Part shown: positions 8,932 through 18,479 of the stretch, piece by piece
Layout: every line of letters starts with the position of its first letter
How positions within the stretch are numbered: position 1 is the first letter of the stretch
DNA from: Methylophilus medardicus
Lineage (GTDB): Bacteria; Pseudomonadota; Gammaproteobacteria; Burkholderiales; Methylophilaceae
DNA length: 64,000 nucleotides
Assembly (NCBI RefSeq): GCF_006363955.1
Contig: NZ_CP040948.1
Span: 1,240,001 to 1,304,000, forward strand
Direction: 5' to 3'
Translations under genes and position numbers: made by a program
The notes under the pieces: generated by a model
Database searches by the model: none
Told to the model about the DNA's origin: nothing
Seen by the model: the letters and a program-made list of their open reading frames with translations, nothing else

Positions 8932-10279
8932 GGTGTTGCTCCTGGCTGGCGCTCTGCATCATGCTAGAAATCACCAACGGCAATTCTTCATCTAAATACT
9001 GGTAGGGTAGGCTGGCCTGATGCGGCGTCAATACGCGTTCAATTAATGCGGGTTTGTCTGCGAGCTCAATATCCTCAGGCACGCGTTGGCCACTGGTGGT
9101 GTAAAACAGACGCATGCGTTCACGGATCAACACATCCAATACATTGCCGATGGCGGCAGCCTCATCCAACTTGGTCACAATACATCCGGCGATATCGTGT
9201 TTTTTATAACTACGCATCACATCGGTGAGGGTGTCTCCTGTCGAGGTTGCATTCAGACACAGCAATTTCTGAATCGGGCTCTCGGCACGGCTGAGCATCG
9301 ACAATTGCTCGGTCACGGCTTGGTCACGCTGGCTAACCCCAACCGTGTCGACCAAAATCATGTGTTTGTTTTTAAGCTCTTTAAGTGCGATCCGCAAATC
9401 ATCTTCGTCTTTGACTGCATGTACCATCACGCCCAAAATCTTGCCGTAAATCCGTAGTTGCTCGTAGCCGCCGATGCGGTAACTATCAGTGGTGATCAAG
9501 CCCAGATTTTGCGTGCCATGTTTCATCACATAGCGCGCAGCCAATTTGGCGGTCGTGGTAGTTTTACCGACACCCGTCGGGCCAACCAACGCATAAATCC
9601 CACCGCGGTCTAACAAGGCATCTTCGTCATCCAGGGTATGCAGATTGCGACTAATCACCTCTTTGGCCCACATCGGCGCTTTGTTGACATCAATGTGTTG
9701 AGGCATTTTTTCCGCAATCTGACGTGACAAGGAGGCGCTAAAGTTGGCAGAGAGCAGGGTGCTTAACACTTTGGATTTGGCAGGACTATGCTGCAAATGA
9801 TGTTGCCAGGTCATCGCGCTCATTTGGGTTTCAAAGTGACTGCGCATCTGGCGCATTTCCTGCATCATGCCCATCATTTTGTCTTCCAAGGTTTGGGTGG
9901 CCACTTGGTAGGCTTGTTCTTGGTGCTCGCTATGCTGTTTTAGCATATCCATAATGGCCATTTCATTGGCCACCGGTTCGTCTGCAGGCGCACTTTGGTT
10001 TTTCTGCATAGCAGCCGACGTCGTCTGTAGTTGCGGCTCAACTTGACGCGGCTGATCTTTTGCCGTGACAAAATCTAACAGGCTACGGGATTGATCCAGA
10101 CCGCTGTCAGTGTTACTGGCGGTGGTGTCTGCGGCAATGTCGGTTTCTAGCATGGCCATGATTTCGGTGCCGCCATTGACGCTGCGGTTAGCAACAATAA
10201 TGGCATCGTCACCTAAGGCCTGTTTGACTTGCGCCAACGCTTCGCGTGCATTTTTGCCAAAAAATCTTCTGATATTCAT
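8924..10279 (-). CDS. flhF: FlhF, SRP-type GTPase for flagellar placement
   Basis: FlhF is a signal-recognition-particle-like GTPase that marks the cell pole for flagellar assembly. The 451-residue protein starts with the family sequence MNIRRFFGKNAREALAQVKQALGDDAII. A variable linker follows, then the NG domain with an intact P-loop GPTGVGKTTTTAKLAARY (about 234-251), DTVGVSQRD (G3) and TKLDEAAAIGN (G4). Unlike its partner FlhG-like protein, it keeps every GTPase motif. Its ATG is 1 base after the flhA stop and its ribosome site (GGAG) lies inside the flhA end. Confidence 0.95.
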   Translation of the reverse strand: MNIRRFFGKNAREALAQVKQALGDDAIIVANRSVNGGTEIMAMLETDIAADTTASNTDSGLDQSRSLLDFVTAKDQPRQVEPQLQTTSAAMQKNQSAPADEPVANEMAIMDMLKQHSEHQEQAYQVATQTLEDKMMGMMQEMRQMRSHFETQMSAMTWQHHLQHSPAKSKVLSTLLSANFSASLSRQIAEKMPQHIDVNKAPMWAKEVISRNLHTLDDEDALLDRGGIYALVGPTGVGKTTTTAKLAARYVMKHGTQNLGLITTDSYRIGGYEQLRIYGKILGVMVHAVKDEDDLRIALKELKNKHMILVDTVGVSQRDQAVTEQLSMLSRAESPIQKLLCLNATSTGDTLTDVMRSYKKHDIAGCIVTKLDEAAAIGNVLDVLIRERMRLFYTTSGQRVPEDIELADKPALIERVLTPHQASLPYQYLDEELPLVISSMMQSASQEQHHV

Positions 10280-10280
10280 A

Positions 10281-12368
10281 TTATTGCGCTCCGATTAAAC
10301 TGGTGACACGAATGGACTTGTTGTCTGGCAGCTCGTCATGCGACAACACTCTGAGATGCGGGACAGTTCTTCTTAAAAATCTGGATAAGGCTTGTCGCAG
10401 TGGGGCAGCCACTAACAAGACCGGGGTCAAGCCCATTTGCTCTTGTTGTCTAGCAGCCACTTCGGTTTGCTGCGATAGTCGCTCAGCAATGCCCGGCTCG
10501 ATGACGTTCTGGTTAGATTGATTATTTTGCAGCGCTTGCAACAACAGGCGTTCTAATTGACCATCGAGCGTCATGGCGGTAATTTCGTTACTGTAGGGGA
10601 ACAAGTCCTGCACAATTGCGCGCCCTAGCTTGATGCGTACCATCGAGGTCAAATCATTGGCATCTTGGGTATATTGCGCGTGATCTGCCAAGGTCTCTAA
10701 AATCGAGCGCATATCACGAATGTGCACCCCCTCATTGAGCAGGTTCTGTAGCACTTTTTGCAGGCTGGAGAGGGTGATCATTTTAGGGACGATCTCTTCA
10801 ATCAGCTTGCTCGCATCTTTACCCAAATGGTCCAACAACTGCTGCACTTCTTGGCGGCCCAGCAATTCGCCGGCGTTGAGTGAAATGATATGGTTAAGGT
10901 GGGTAGCGATCACGGTTCCAGCGTCTACCACGGTGTAGCCTAGGCTTTGTGCATACTCTTTACGGTCAGATTCAATCCACACGGCAGGCAAACCAAATGC
11001 CGGGTCAGTGGTTTTGGCACCTTCTAGATCACCGGTGACTGCACCTGGGTCAATCGCGAGCATTTGACTGTAATTTGATTCGCCACTGGCCATTTCAACA
11101 CCCTTCATCGTAATGCGATAGGCATTGGGTTTGAGCGTCAAATTGTCGCGAATATGCACTGTAGGGGCTAAAAAGCCAATTTCCTGTGCAAACTTCTTAC
11201 GGATACCTTTGATGCGTTTCAGCAATTCACCGCCTTGGCCTTTGTCGACCAGTGGAATCAATCTGTAACCCACTTCAAGGCCAATCGTATCCACGGGCAA
11301 CACATCATTCCAAGTGGCTTCTTCGGCCTCGCTGGCTGGTGCTAGCTTGTCTTCTGCTTGCGGCTCAATCACCGCCTGTAGTTTGGCTTTGTCTTGCTTT
11401 TGTTTGAGGTTGTATGCCATGCCACCCAAGAGTGCGCCCAGCCCTATAAATGCCATGTGCGGCATGCCTGGGATCAACCCAATACCACCAATAATGCTGG
11501 CAGTGACGGTCAGCACGCGTGGGTTCTCGAATAACTGGCTGATCAACTGACCACCGATATCTTCATTGTTCGCCACGCGTGAGACCACCACACCGGCTGC
11601 GATGGAGATGACCAGCGAAGGAATTTGTGCCACCAGGCCATCACCAATGGCGAGCAGTGTGTAATTTTTAACCGCATCGCTAAAGCTAAGGTCATGTTGC
11701 AACATGCCGACAATCAACCCGCCAACAATATTGATGATAATAATGAGGATGCCGGCAATGGCATCGCCACGCACATACTTACTGGCACCATCCATCGCGC
11801 CATAAAATTCGGATTCTTGACCGACCTCTTTACGACGGCGACGCGCTTCGTCCTCGCCGATCAAACCTGCATTGAGGTCCGCATCAATCGCCATTTGTTT
11901 GCCTGGCATGGCATCTAAGGTAAACCGCGCCCCCACTTCAGCAATCCGGCCCGCACCTTTGGTGATCACCGTAAAGTTAATAATCGTCAGGATCACAAAG
12001 ACGACTATACCGACCGCATAGTTGCCGCCAATCAAAAAATGCCCAAACGCTTCAATCACTTTGCCGGCTGCGGCAGGGCCGGCATGACCCTCGGTTAACA
12101 CGACGCGGGTTGACGCCACATTCAACGCCAAGCGCAACATGGTGGTCATCAATAACACCGTTGGAAAGGCAATAAAATCCAGTGCTTTGGTGGTTTGCAG
12201 GCCGATCATCAGCACCAAGATCGATAAGGCAATATTAAAGGTAAAAAATACGTCGAGCATGATGGCCGGTAAAGGCAGAATCATCATCGCCAGCAACAAT
12301 ACAATAATGAGTGGCGCGGCGATGGCTCGACCGTCCATTTTTCCCATCCATTGTTGCCAATTATTCAT
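10281..12368 (-). CDS. flhA: FlhA, flagellar export gate protein
   Basis: A 695-residue inner-membrane component of the flagellar type III export gate. The N-terminal half (about 15-330) is strongly hydrophobic with eight or so helices and carries the family signature RFTLDAMPGKQMAIDADLN. The cytoplasmic C-terminal domain (about 350-695) is the docking platform for chaperone-substrate complexes. AGGAG lies 6 bases before the ATG and spans the flhB stop, which suggests coupled translation. Length and order (flhB-flhA-flhF-flhG-fliA) match flagellar clusters of beta- and gammaproteobacteria. Confidence 0.97.
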   Translation of the reverse strand: MNNWQQWMGKMDGRAIAAPLIIVLLLAMMILPLPAIMLDVFFTFNIALSILVLMIGLQTTKALDFIAFPTVLLMTTMLRLALNVASTRVVLTEGHAGPAAAGKVIEAFGHFLIGGNYAVGIVVFVILTIINFTVITKGAGRIAEVGARFTLDAMPGKQMAIDADLNAGLIGEDEARRRRKEVGQESEFYGAMDGASKYVRGDAIAGILIIIINIVGGLIVGMLQHDLSFSDAVKNYTLLAIGDGLVAQIPSLVISIAAGVVVSRVANNEDIGGQLISQLFENPRVLTVTASIIGGIGLIPGMPHMAFIGLGALLGGMAYNLKQKQDKAKLQAVIEPQAEDKLAPASEAEEATWNDVLPVDTIGLEVGYRLIPLVDKGQGGELLKRIKGIRKKFAQEIGFLAPTVHIRDNLTLKPNAYRITMKGVEMASGESNYSQMLAIDPGAVTGDLEGAKTTDPAFGLPAVWIESDRKEYAQSLGYTVVDAGTVIATHLNHIISLNAGELLGRQEVQQLLDHLGKDASKLIEEIVPKMITLSSLQKVLQNLLNEGVHIRDMRSILETLADHAQYTQDANDLTSMVRIKLGRAIVQDLFPYSNEITAMTLDGQLERLLLQALQNNQSNQNVIEPGIAERLSQQTEVAARQQEQMGLTPVLLVAAPLRQALSRFLRRTVPHLRVLSHDELPDNKSIRVTSLIGAQ

Positions 12369-12377
12369 TGTTCACTC

Positions 12378-13562
12378 CTAAAGCATTGATGACGCAATAT
12401 CGCCAGCACTGGCAGGGGCTGCCGCCAAGGCATGGGGATCTAATGCATCTGGTACAGGTACGTTTGCTGGCATGGCCGGACGCACGCCACCATGTTGTTT
12501 AAACACGCGTAGTTGAAACACATACGCCAAAATTTCAGCCACGGCGGCATACAAGGTTTGCGGAATCTCTTGCTCCAGCTCGGCATGGGCATATAGCGCA
12601 CGCGCTAGTTTCGGAGACTCTAGCGTCATGACCTCATGTTCAGCCGCAATGGACTTGATTTTCTGCGCAATCACGTCAGCCCCTTTGGCGACGACAATTG
12701 GCGCGCCGTTTTCACCTTCTTTATAGCGAATAGCCACTGCATAGTGGGTAGGGTTGGTAATCACCACATCGGCATTCGGCACATTACTCATCATTCTTCT
12801 GCGCGCCATTTCACGTTGTTGCTGGCGAATACGCCCTTTAATCTCAGGGCTACCTTCAGACTCTTTGGATTCGTCTTTCAGCTCTTGCTTGGTCATTTTG
12901 TGTTTTTGCGCATATTGATAGAGCTGATAGGGCACATCAATCACTGCGATCAATACCAGTGCCGAAGCAATGGTCAAAAAGCCAGTCACCATATAATCAC
13001 TCACGGTGCTAATGCCAGACTCAATCGGCATGTGCGACAGGCTCAGCATTGGCTGCAAATCCTTTTTAACAATGGAGTAGCCCACGGAAGCGACCAAGAT
13101 TGTTTTTGCAATCGACTTAAGCAGTTCGACTAACGAATTTTTTGAGAACAGGTTAGCCAACCCTTTGATCGGATTGAGTTTGCCAAAATCAGGCACCACC
13201 GATTTTTGTGACATGACCCAGCCACCGACCAAAATGGGCGCTGCGACTGCCACTGAGACAATAATCACCGCCAGTGGTAGAAACGCCCACATGGCTTGTT
13301 CAATGACTTTAAGCATGTGCACGATGAGCAATTGGGGTTCAAATGCCATGGCGTGGTCAATGCTCAAGCCTTGTCTCAACACGTTTTTCATGGCGTCACC
13401 CATGGGGCGGCTCAGCATCATGATCGCCATACCGCTGGTGAATAGCACAGCACAGGCAGCTAGCTCGCGGGAGCGGGGAACGTCGCCGTCTTCGCGTGCC
13501 TTTTCCAATCGCTTGGCGGACGCTTCCTCGGTTTTTTCCATATCGCTGTCTTCAGCTGCCAT
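12378..13562 (-). CDS. flhB: FlhB, flagellar export specificity switch
   Basis: FlhB sits in the export gate and switches secretion from rod-hook to filament proteins after cutting itself. The 394-residue protein has the acidic N-terminus DSDMEKTEEASAKRLEKAREDGDVPRS, four membrane helices (about 35-215), and a cytoplasmic domain with the autocleavage site NPTHYAVAI at about residues 268-276. Beyond the usual end it carries an Ala/Pro-rich tail of about 40 residues. It is the first gene of the minus-strand operon; its promoter must lie in the 610-base gap before flhD. Confidence 0.96.
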   Translation of the reverse strand: MAAEDSDMEKTEEASAKRLEKAREDGDVPRSRELAACAVLFTSGMAIMMLSRPMGDAMKNVLRQGLSIDHAMAFEPQLLIVHMLKVIEQAMWAFLPLAVIIVSVAVAAPILVGGWVMSQKSVVPDFGKLNPIKGLANLFSKNSLVELLKSIAKTILVASVGYSIVKKDLQPMLSLSHMPIESGISTVSDYMVTGFLTIASALVLIAVIDVPYQLYQYAQKHKMTKQELKDESKESEGSPEIKGRIRQQQREMARRRMMSNVPNADVVITNPTHYAVAIRYKEGENGAPIVVAKGADVIAQKIKSIAAEHEVMTLESPKLARALYAHAELEQEIPQTLYAAVAEILAYVFQLRVFKQHGGVRPAMPANVPVPDALDPHALAAAPASAGDIASSML

Positions 13563-14172
13563 GACCTCAATACCTTTGTGGGTGGTTACAACACGATTGT
13601 TGTATTTCTTGAGAGTGATTATTGGCTAGAAAAACGCTTTTTTATGTCTGGAATAAAAGGGCTAATAGGCCGCTTTCTATCGATTGTGGAAAGGTTTGTG
13701 TTAACGGGTGTAAAAACATTAATTAATTTTTGTTTTAAAACAGTCACTTATAAAAATATTGAATTTTTTTCATCACTGCCCCCTAAAGTTTTAGTGTGGG
13801 CAGACGTTAACCGGAATAAGACAAAAAGTGTTTTTGTGTGTCTGAACCGCTGATGGGGATACAAAAACCCGATGTTTACGGAATACAGCCGTAAAACTTT
13901 AATTATTTATTGAATTGGATTGTTGAAAATGCTGAGAGCATAGACACTTAATAATTATTGCATTACATTAAATTTGCATCGTAACTAATTGATATTGATA
14001 GTTATGGTGATTGCCGTGTAGGGGTTTGTAAGACAAACGCCTACACGGCTGTTTTCGTCTGTCTTACAAAATAAACCGACAAACCCTGATTGTTGCAGTT
14101 CATGATTGCGCGCAAAGTACGCCTAACGCTCAGGCGGACTTAAATTTACGCAAAAAAACGGAGAATAAGATC
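13563..14172. other. 610-base divergent control region between flhB and flhD
   Basis: An AT-rich stretch with no convincing gene. A reading frame at 13578-13853 lacks a ribosome site and recognisable features. On the plus strand a candidate sigma-70 promoter for flhDC is TTGCAT (13974-13979), a 17-base spacer, and GATAGT (13997-14002). It is followed by the structured leader at 14014-14086 and a smaller CGCCT/AGGCG hairpin at 14120-14136. The flhB promoter is expected near 13600-13800 on the other strand, but I cannot place it. Long-range control of motility probably acts here. Confidence 0.55.
14014..14086 (+). promoter_or_regulatory. flhDC leader with competing inverted repeats
   Basis: Three sets of complementary arms interleave. 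CCGTGTAG (14014-14021) pairs with CTACACGG (14041-14048). TTTGTAAGACA (14025-14035) pairs perfectly with TGTCTTACAAA (14060-14070). GGGTTTGT (14022-14029) pairs with ACAAACCC (14079-14086). The first two hairpins interlock, so they exclude each other or form a pseudoknot, and the third competes with the second. Such layouts occur in riboregulated leaders. In enterobacteria flhDC is a known target of mRNA-level control, but no ligand or small RNA can be named here. Confidence 0.5.
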
Positions 14173-14493
14173 ATGAACATGCAAAACGATTTACTCGCTG
14201 AAATCAAGGATGCCAATCTGAACTATCTGATGTTGGCGCAACAACTGATCCGCGCTGACAAAGCCACTGCCATTTTTCGCCTTGGCATCAACAAAGAAAT
14301 TGCCGACCTGCTAGAAAATCTGACCAACCTGCAATTACTCAAATTATGTAATACCAATATGTTGCTCACACGCTTTCGCTTTGATGACAGCGAAATTCTT
14401 GGCATGTTGACCAGCTACTCTAAAGATCCAGCGCAAGCACATCTGCATACCGCTGTGTTGATGTCAGCCCAAGCGGCGGACTCCACTGTATAA
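14173..14493 (+). CDS. flhD: FlhD, flagellar master transcription regulator subunit
   Basis: FlhD forms a hetero-hexamer with FlhC that activates class II flagellar promoters. The 106-residue protein is mostly helical and shows the family core EIKDANLNYLMLAQQLIRADKATAIFRLGINKEIADLLENLT, then LCNTNMLLTRFRFDD. The conserved Cys in LCNTN corresponds to the E. coli inter-subunit cysteine region. GGAG is present before the ATG. flhC follows after 49 bases. Confidence 0.95.
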   Translation: MNMQNDLLAEIKDANLNYLMLAQQLIRADKATAIFRLGINKEIADLLENLTNLQLLKLCNTNMLLTRFRFDDSEILGMLTSYSKDPAQAHLHTAVLMSAQAADSTV

Positions 14494-14542
14494 CAGTGTA
14501 GACATTTTCATCTGGCAATTAAAAATAGAAAAGAGGGTTATC

Positions 14543-15109
14543 ATGCAAAAGAAGAGTGTAGTAAACGAAGCAGAACAAATTAAACTGGCGATGCAAATGA
14601 TTGAGTTAGGCGCTCGCCTGCAATTGTTAGAATCACAAACGACGCTGTCCCGTGAACGTTTAATCAAGCTGTATAAAGAAATGAAGGGCGTTTCTCCTCC
14701 AAAAGGCATGTTGCCGTTCTCTACCGACTGGTTCTTGACCTGGCAGCCAAACATTCATTCCTCAATTTTTTATAACATCTATCGTTTTATGGTGGATTAC
14801 GCCGGTGTCGATGGCATTCAGGCGATCATTAAAGCCTATACGCTTTACATGCAACAAGTGCAAAACCCTGATGCAGACCAAAAAGACGAACCTGTGTTAT
14901 CTCTGACCCGTGCTTGGACCTTGGTACGCTTTATTGAGAGCAAAATGCTCACTACCAAACTGTGTCACTGCTGTGGCGGCCAATATATCGTCAATAGCTA
15001 CGATTTAAACCAAAATTATGTTTGCAACCTGTGCCACGTACCTTCACGTGCCGGAAAAACCAAAAAAGCCAAAGAACTCAACTATAAACTGGTATCAATG
15101 ACTGCTTAA
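14543..15109 (+). CDS. flhC: FlhC, zinc-binding flagellar master regulator subunit
   Basis: FlhC provides DNA-binding specificity in the FlhD4C2 activator. The 188-residue protein carries the four zinc cysteines Cys141, Cys144, Cys161 and Cys164 (CHCCGGQY and CNLCHV), plus the family segment ELGARLQLLESQTTLSRERLIKLYKEMKG. The ATG is preceded by GAGGGTT. Finding FlhDC with FlhF and an FlhG-like protein in one cluster is less common than either set alone. Confidence 0.96.
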   Translation: MQKKSVVNEAEQIKLAMQMIELGARLQLLESQTTLSRERLIKLYKEMKGVSPPKGMLPFSTDWFLTWQPNIHSSIFYNIYRFMVDYAGVDGIQAIIKAYTLYMQQVQNPDADQKDEPVLSLTRAWTLVRFIESKMLTTKLCHCCGGQYIVNSYDLNQNYVCNLCHVPSRAGKTKKAKELNYKLVSMTA

Positions 15110-15154
15110 TCGGTTAAAACAGCGTCATCTTGTTTATGAACTGAAAGACTGCGC

Positions 15155-16003
15155 ATGCACTTAATAAAATTGTCGGCAGAGATGTTGCCATCCCCCGCGT
15201 GGATGCATCGTCTCTTGCCCAAACGATTATGGTGTCAGGCATTGTTGATCCAATGTGTGAGTATATTGTTGATGACGGCCATTGCGCCTAGCGTGATCAA
15301 CAGTGTATTTGCATTTGAATTACGTAGTGTAGGGCTCCACTTAGACTCACTCTGGTTTTGGCTGTTTCCTCACATTGGCTTGGTCACTGCGCTGGCAACT
15401 CTCGCGCGTATGCCAAGCTGGTGGCGTTGGATTCACGGCTTTTTTCCCTTGCTCGTCGTGTTGATGCAACAGCTTGTGTTACCCGCGAGCGTTTATTTTG
15501 CTGGCTTCGTCATTACCTTGGCGCTTTACTGGTCAGTACACAATACCCGTGTGCCGTTTTACCCCTCTTTTCCAGCTACCTGGCGGGCATTGCAACGCGT
15601 GCTTGAACAGCATGCGGGTGATCGTGCAATGAAAGTATTGGACATTGGCAGCGGCATCGGCGACATCGCCATGTTTTTAGCCAAACAACGCATCCATGAT
15701 CAAGTGTCCGGCATCGAAATCGCGCCTCTGCCATGGGCGGTGAGTGTGGTTCGGGCTTTATTTTCAGGCACCAGCGCCACCTTTACCTTGGGTGACTATC
15801 GGAGTCTAAACTTTGCTGAGTTAGATGCCATTTTTGCCTACCTTTCTCCAGCCGTCATGCCAGATGTGTGGCAAAAAGTGCAGCGCGAAATGCGGCCCGG
15901 TAGTTTGTTCATTAGCTCCGAGTTTCCGGTGCCCGATCGTAATGCCGATCATATTATTTTCCCCAACCCTCAATCGCCAGCCTTATACGTCTATCTCCAA
16001 TAG
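15155..16003 (+). CDS. Membrane-anchored SAM-dependent methyltransferase
   Basis: The 282-residue protein has two parts. Residues about 25-130 form roughly four hydrophobic helices. The C-terminal half is a class I methyltransferase domain with motif I VLDIGSGIGD (about 161-170), the acidic post-I residue in GIEIAP, and a motif IV-like DAIFAYLSP. The substrate is unknown. The position 45 bases after flhC, on the same strand, suggests read-through from flhDC, but no flagellar role is established for this family. The same fusion of helices and a small methyltransferase occurs in uncharacterised proteobacterial proteins. Confidence 0.65.
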   Translation: MHLIKLSAEMLPSPAWMHRLLPKRLWCQALLIQCVSILLMTAIAPSVINSVFAFELRSVGLHLDSLWFWLFPHIGLVTALATLARMPSWWRWIHGFFPLLVVLMQQLVLPASVYFAGFVITLALYWSVHNTRVPFYPSFPATWRALQRVLEQHAGDRAMKVLDIGSGIGDIAMFLAKQRIHDQVSGIEIAPLPWAVSVVRALFSGTSATFTLGDYRSLNFAELDAIFAYLSPAVMPDVWQKVQREMRPGSLFISSEFPVPDRNADHIIFPNPQSPALYVYLQ

Positions 16004-16209
16004 GCGCTATCGACTCCCCCCGCGCTAAGCGGTAGATGAATGCTTTCCAGTTCATTGCGCGCGTGATATAAAGGTATGCGTTCACGCAGATTGAATGAAT
16101 ATTCAGTGATGCAATCGCAGTCATGTGGACGTAAATCGCCACTTATTCGCGGTGTGAAGGCATAGACATCAACAGCTGACATCTAAAACACGGGCTGTTT
16201 TCGGGGGCA

Positions 16210-18321
16210 ATGAGATTGGGCGATTCGCATCAAATAGCGGAAGTGCAACACTTTCATCGCATTTTGTTAGAGGGCGTTAACTTAGCCATTCTTGCAGAAT
16301 CCGTTGAAGGCATCGTGCTTTATTGCAATGCCAGTGCAGCGCGCTTACTGGGATATGATGCAGAAGACATCATCGGTCAGCCGCTGATTCGTTTTTTGCC
16401 GGACCCAGTCCACCGCTTTCAAAAAAATCAGTTAGCCACACAAAAAGTGACTCACGGTCCGATACATTATCAGACGGTTTGTGCCGGGCGGCAATCGCCC
16501 ACAATCAAAGTCATGGTCACTGTGTTACCCATCCTCAAGCCAGGCGGTGAGTTGCTGGGTTTTTCATCGCAACTTCAAGTGCTCGAAGCCTCGCTTATTC
16601 AGCAAAACACCATCAACGAGCTGACCCGATACAAGCAAAATTTGGCGGCGATCGTCGAGTCTAGCGACGATGCCATTATCAGTAAAACTTTGGATGGCAT
16701 TGTCACCAGTTGGAACAAGGCCGCCGAAAAGATTTTTGGCTACAGCGCCGATGAAATGGTTGGCCAGCCAATGCTTAAGATTTTCCCTCCAGACCGGATG
16801 GATGAAGAAACACATATTTTAAGCAAACTCAAATCGGGCGAAAAGGTCGACCATTTTCAAACCATTCGCTTGCACAAGTCTGGTAAGCAAGTGCACATCT
16901 CAGTCACGGTGTCACCGATTTATGATGCTGAGGGCAACATTGTTGGCGCGTCTAAAATTGCCAAAGACATCACCGAAAAACTCAATACTGAAAAGCTGGT
17001 GTGGCGGCAGGCCAATTATGACGCTTTGACCAACTTGCCGAATCGACGCTTGCTCATGGATCGATTGGCGATGGAGATTAGCCAGGCCCACCGAGAGCTG
17101 CATGGCTTGACCATTATGTTTATTGATCTTGACCACTTTAAAGAGGTCAACGACTCGCTGGGCCACAATATTGGCGATGAATTATTACAAAAAGTCAGTC
17201 AGCGTATCCGCGAATGTTTTAGGCAATCTGACATGTTGGCAAGATTTGGCGGGGATGAGTTTGTGGCAATCATGCCATGCTTGGACCAGCGCAAAGATAT
17301 TGACATCGTTTGCTCGAAAGTACTCAAAACGTTAAATGATCCTTTTACTTTAGAGGATGGCAACACCGTCTACGCATCTGCCAGTATTGGCGTGGCGGTT
17401 TACCCCATGGACGGCGCGTCGGATCAGGAAATGATTAAGCATGCCGATCAAGCCATGTATGAAGCCAAGCGAAAAGGGCGCAACCAGACCAAATACTTTA
17501 TCCCTGCCATGCAAGTGTCGTTAGATAAACACCATCAGCTCGGCGTAGATTTACGCTTTGCCTTACAAAACACCGAATTTTTTCTCAATTATCAGCCGAT
17601 TATCGATTTAAACACGCATCAGGTGGTGAAAGCCGAAGCGTTGATCCGCTGGAAACATCCGGTGCTCGGCGTGCTTGGGCCGATGGAATTTATCCCGATT
17701 GCTGAAGAAACCGGCATTATCCACGCCATAGGTGATTGGGTATTCAGAACAGCCATTCGGCAACTCAAACACTGGCAACAGACCTTTCAATTGCCACTAC
17801 AACTCAGCATTAATAAGTCCCCGCTGCAATTTAACATGGGCCATGATGTGCCGCAACATTGGCTAGCGTATATGCAAGAGGTGGGCTTATCTGGCGAGTC
17901 TTTGATCGTCGAAATTACCGAGTCGACCATGATGACGCAACAAGACTCGACGCAAAATAAATTGCTTAGCTTTGCACAGGCGGGGATTCAGGTCGCGATT
18001 GATGACTTTGGGACGGGTTACTCCTCACTGGCTTATCTCAATCGCTTTGATATCGACTACATTAAAATTGACAAAGCGTTTGTCCAAGACATGAAAAAAG
18101 ACGGTCAAAGCTTTCATCTGTGTGAGGCGCTGATCGTGATGGCACATAAGCTCGGGTTGAAGGTTGTGGCAGAAGGCGTCGAAACCCAAGAGCAGCATGC
18201 GCTGCTGTCTGCGATGCAATGTGATTTTGGACAAGGTTTTTTCTACGCCCGGCCATTGTCACACGATGACTTCGAGCATTTACTCAAGGCCCAGAGCAAT
18301 CCCAGCCTCACCGCGGCCTAA
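16210..18321 (+). CDS. PAS-PAS-GGDEF-EAL cyclic-di-GMP protein
   Basis: A 703-residue cytoplasmic sensor and cyclic-di-GMP enzyme. Two PAS domains (about 15-130 and 145-265, the second with SSDDAIISKTLDGIVTSWNKAAEKIFGYS) precede a GGDEF domain with an intact RFGGDEF site (about residues 340-350). An EAL domain follows with a true AEALIRW signature, then VEITEST, DDFGTGYSS, KIDKAF and AEGVET. The usual NISARQ segment reads INKSPLQF, keeping the key Asn. Both activities could be present. A GGGGGC ribosome site precedes the ATG. Placement between flhDC and motAB suggests control of the swim-or-stick decision. Confidence 0.88.
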   Translation: MRLGDSHQIAEVQHFHRILLEGVNLAILAESVEGIVLYCNASAARLLGYDAEDIIGQPLIRFLPDPVHRFQKNQLATQKVTHGPIHYQTVCAGRQSPTIKVMVTVLPILKPGGELLGFSSQLQVLEASLIQQNTINELTRYKQNLAAIVESSDDAIISKTLDGIVTSWNKAAEKIFGYSADEMVGQPMLKIFPPDRMDEETHILSKLKSGEKVDHFQTIRLHKSGKQVHISVTVSPIYDAEGNIVGASKIAKDITEKLNTEKLVWRQANYDALTNLPNRRLLMDRLAMEISQAHRELHGLTIMFIDLDHFKEVNDSLGHNIGDELLQKVSQRIRECFRQSDMLARFGGDEFVAIMPCLDQRKDIDIVCSKVLKTLNDPFTLEDGNTVYASASIGVAVYPMDGASDQEMIKHADQAMYEAKRKGRNQTKYFIPAMQVSLDKHHQLGVDLRFALQNTEFFLNYQPIIDLNTHQVVKAEALIRWKHPVLGVLGPMEFIPIAEETGIIHAIGDWVFRTAIRQLKHWQQTFQLPLQLSINKSPLQFNMGHDVPQHWLAYMQEVGLSGESLIVEITESTMMTQQDSTQNKLLSFAQAGIQVAIDDFGTGYSSLAYLNRFDIDYIKIDKAFVQDMKKDGQSFHLCEALIVMAHKLGLKVVAEGVETQEQHALLSAMQCDFGQGFFYARPLSHDDFEHLLKAQSNPSLTAA

Positions 18322-18479
18322 AACCCTAGACACTGGCAAGTCGATGCCAGCGTAAAAGGGTATGCTGCTATTCTTGACCCTGCCGATTTAACTGGCTAAA
18401 GGCCTTTTATTTCAATAAATGAATCTGGTGGTGCGTTGCTATGCTTTCCACAGTTAACTGCTAAAAGTGGAGTCAAAGC

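Noticed and set aside
13578-13853. 91-residue reading frame between flhB and flhD
   Set aside because: No ribosome site, no recognisable family, AT-rich and spans likely promoter sequence.
18353-18389. Sigma-28 promoter before motA (TAAA and GCCGATTT)
   Set aside because: Spacing is 25 bases instead of 15, so the elements do not form the known promoter.
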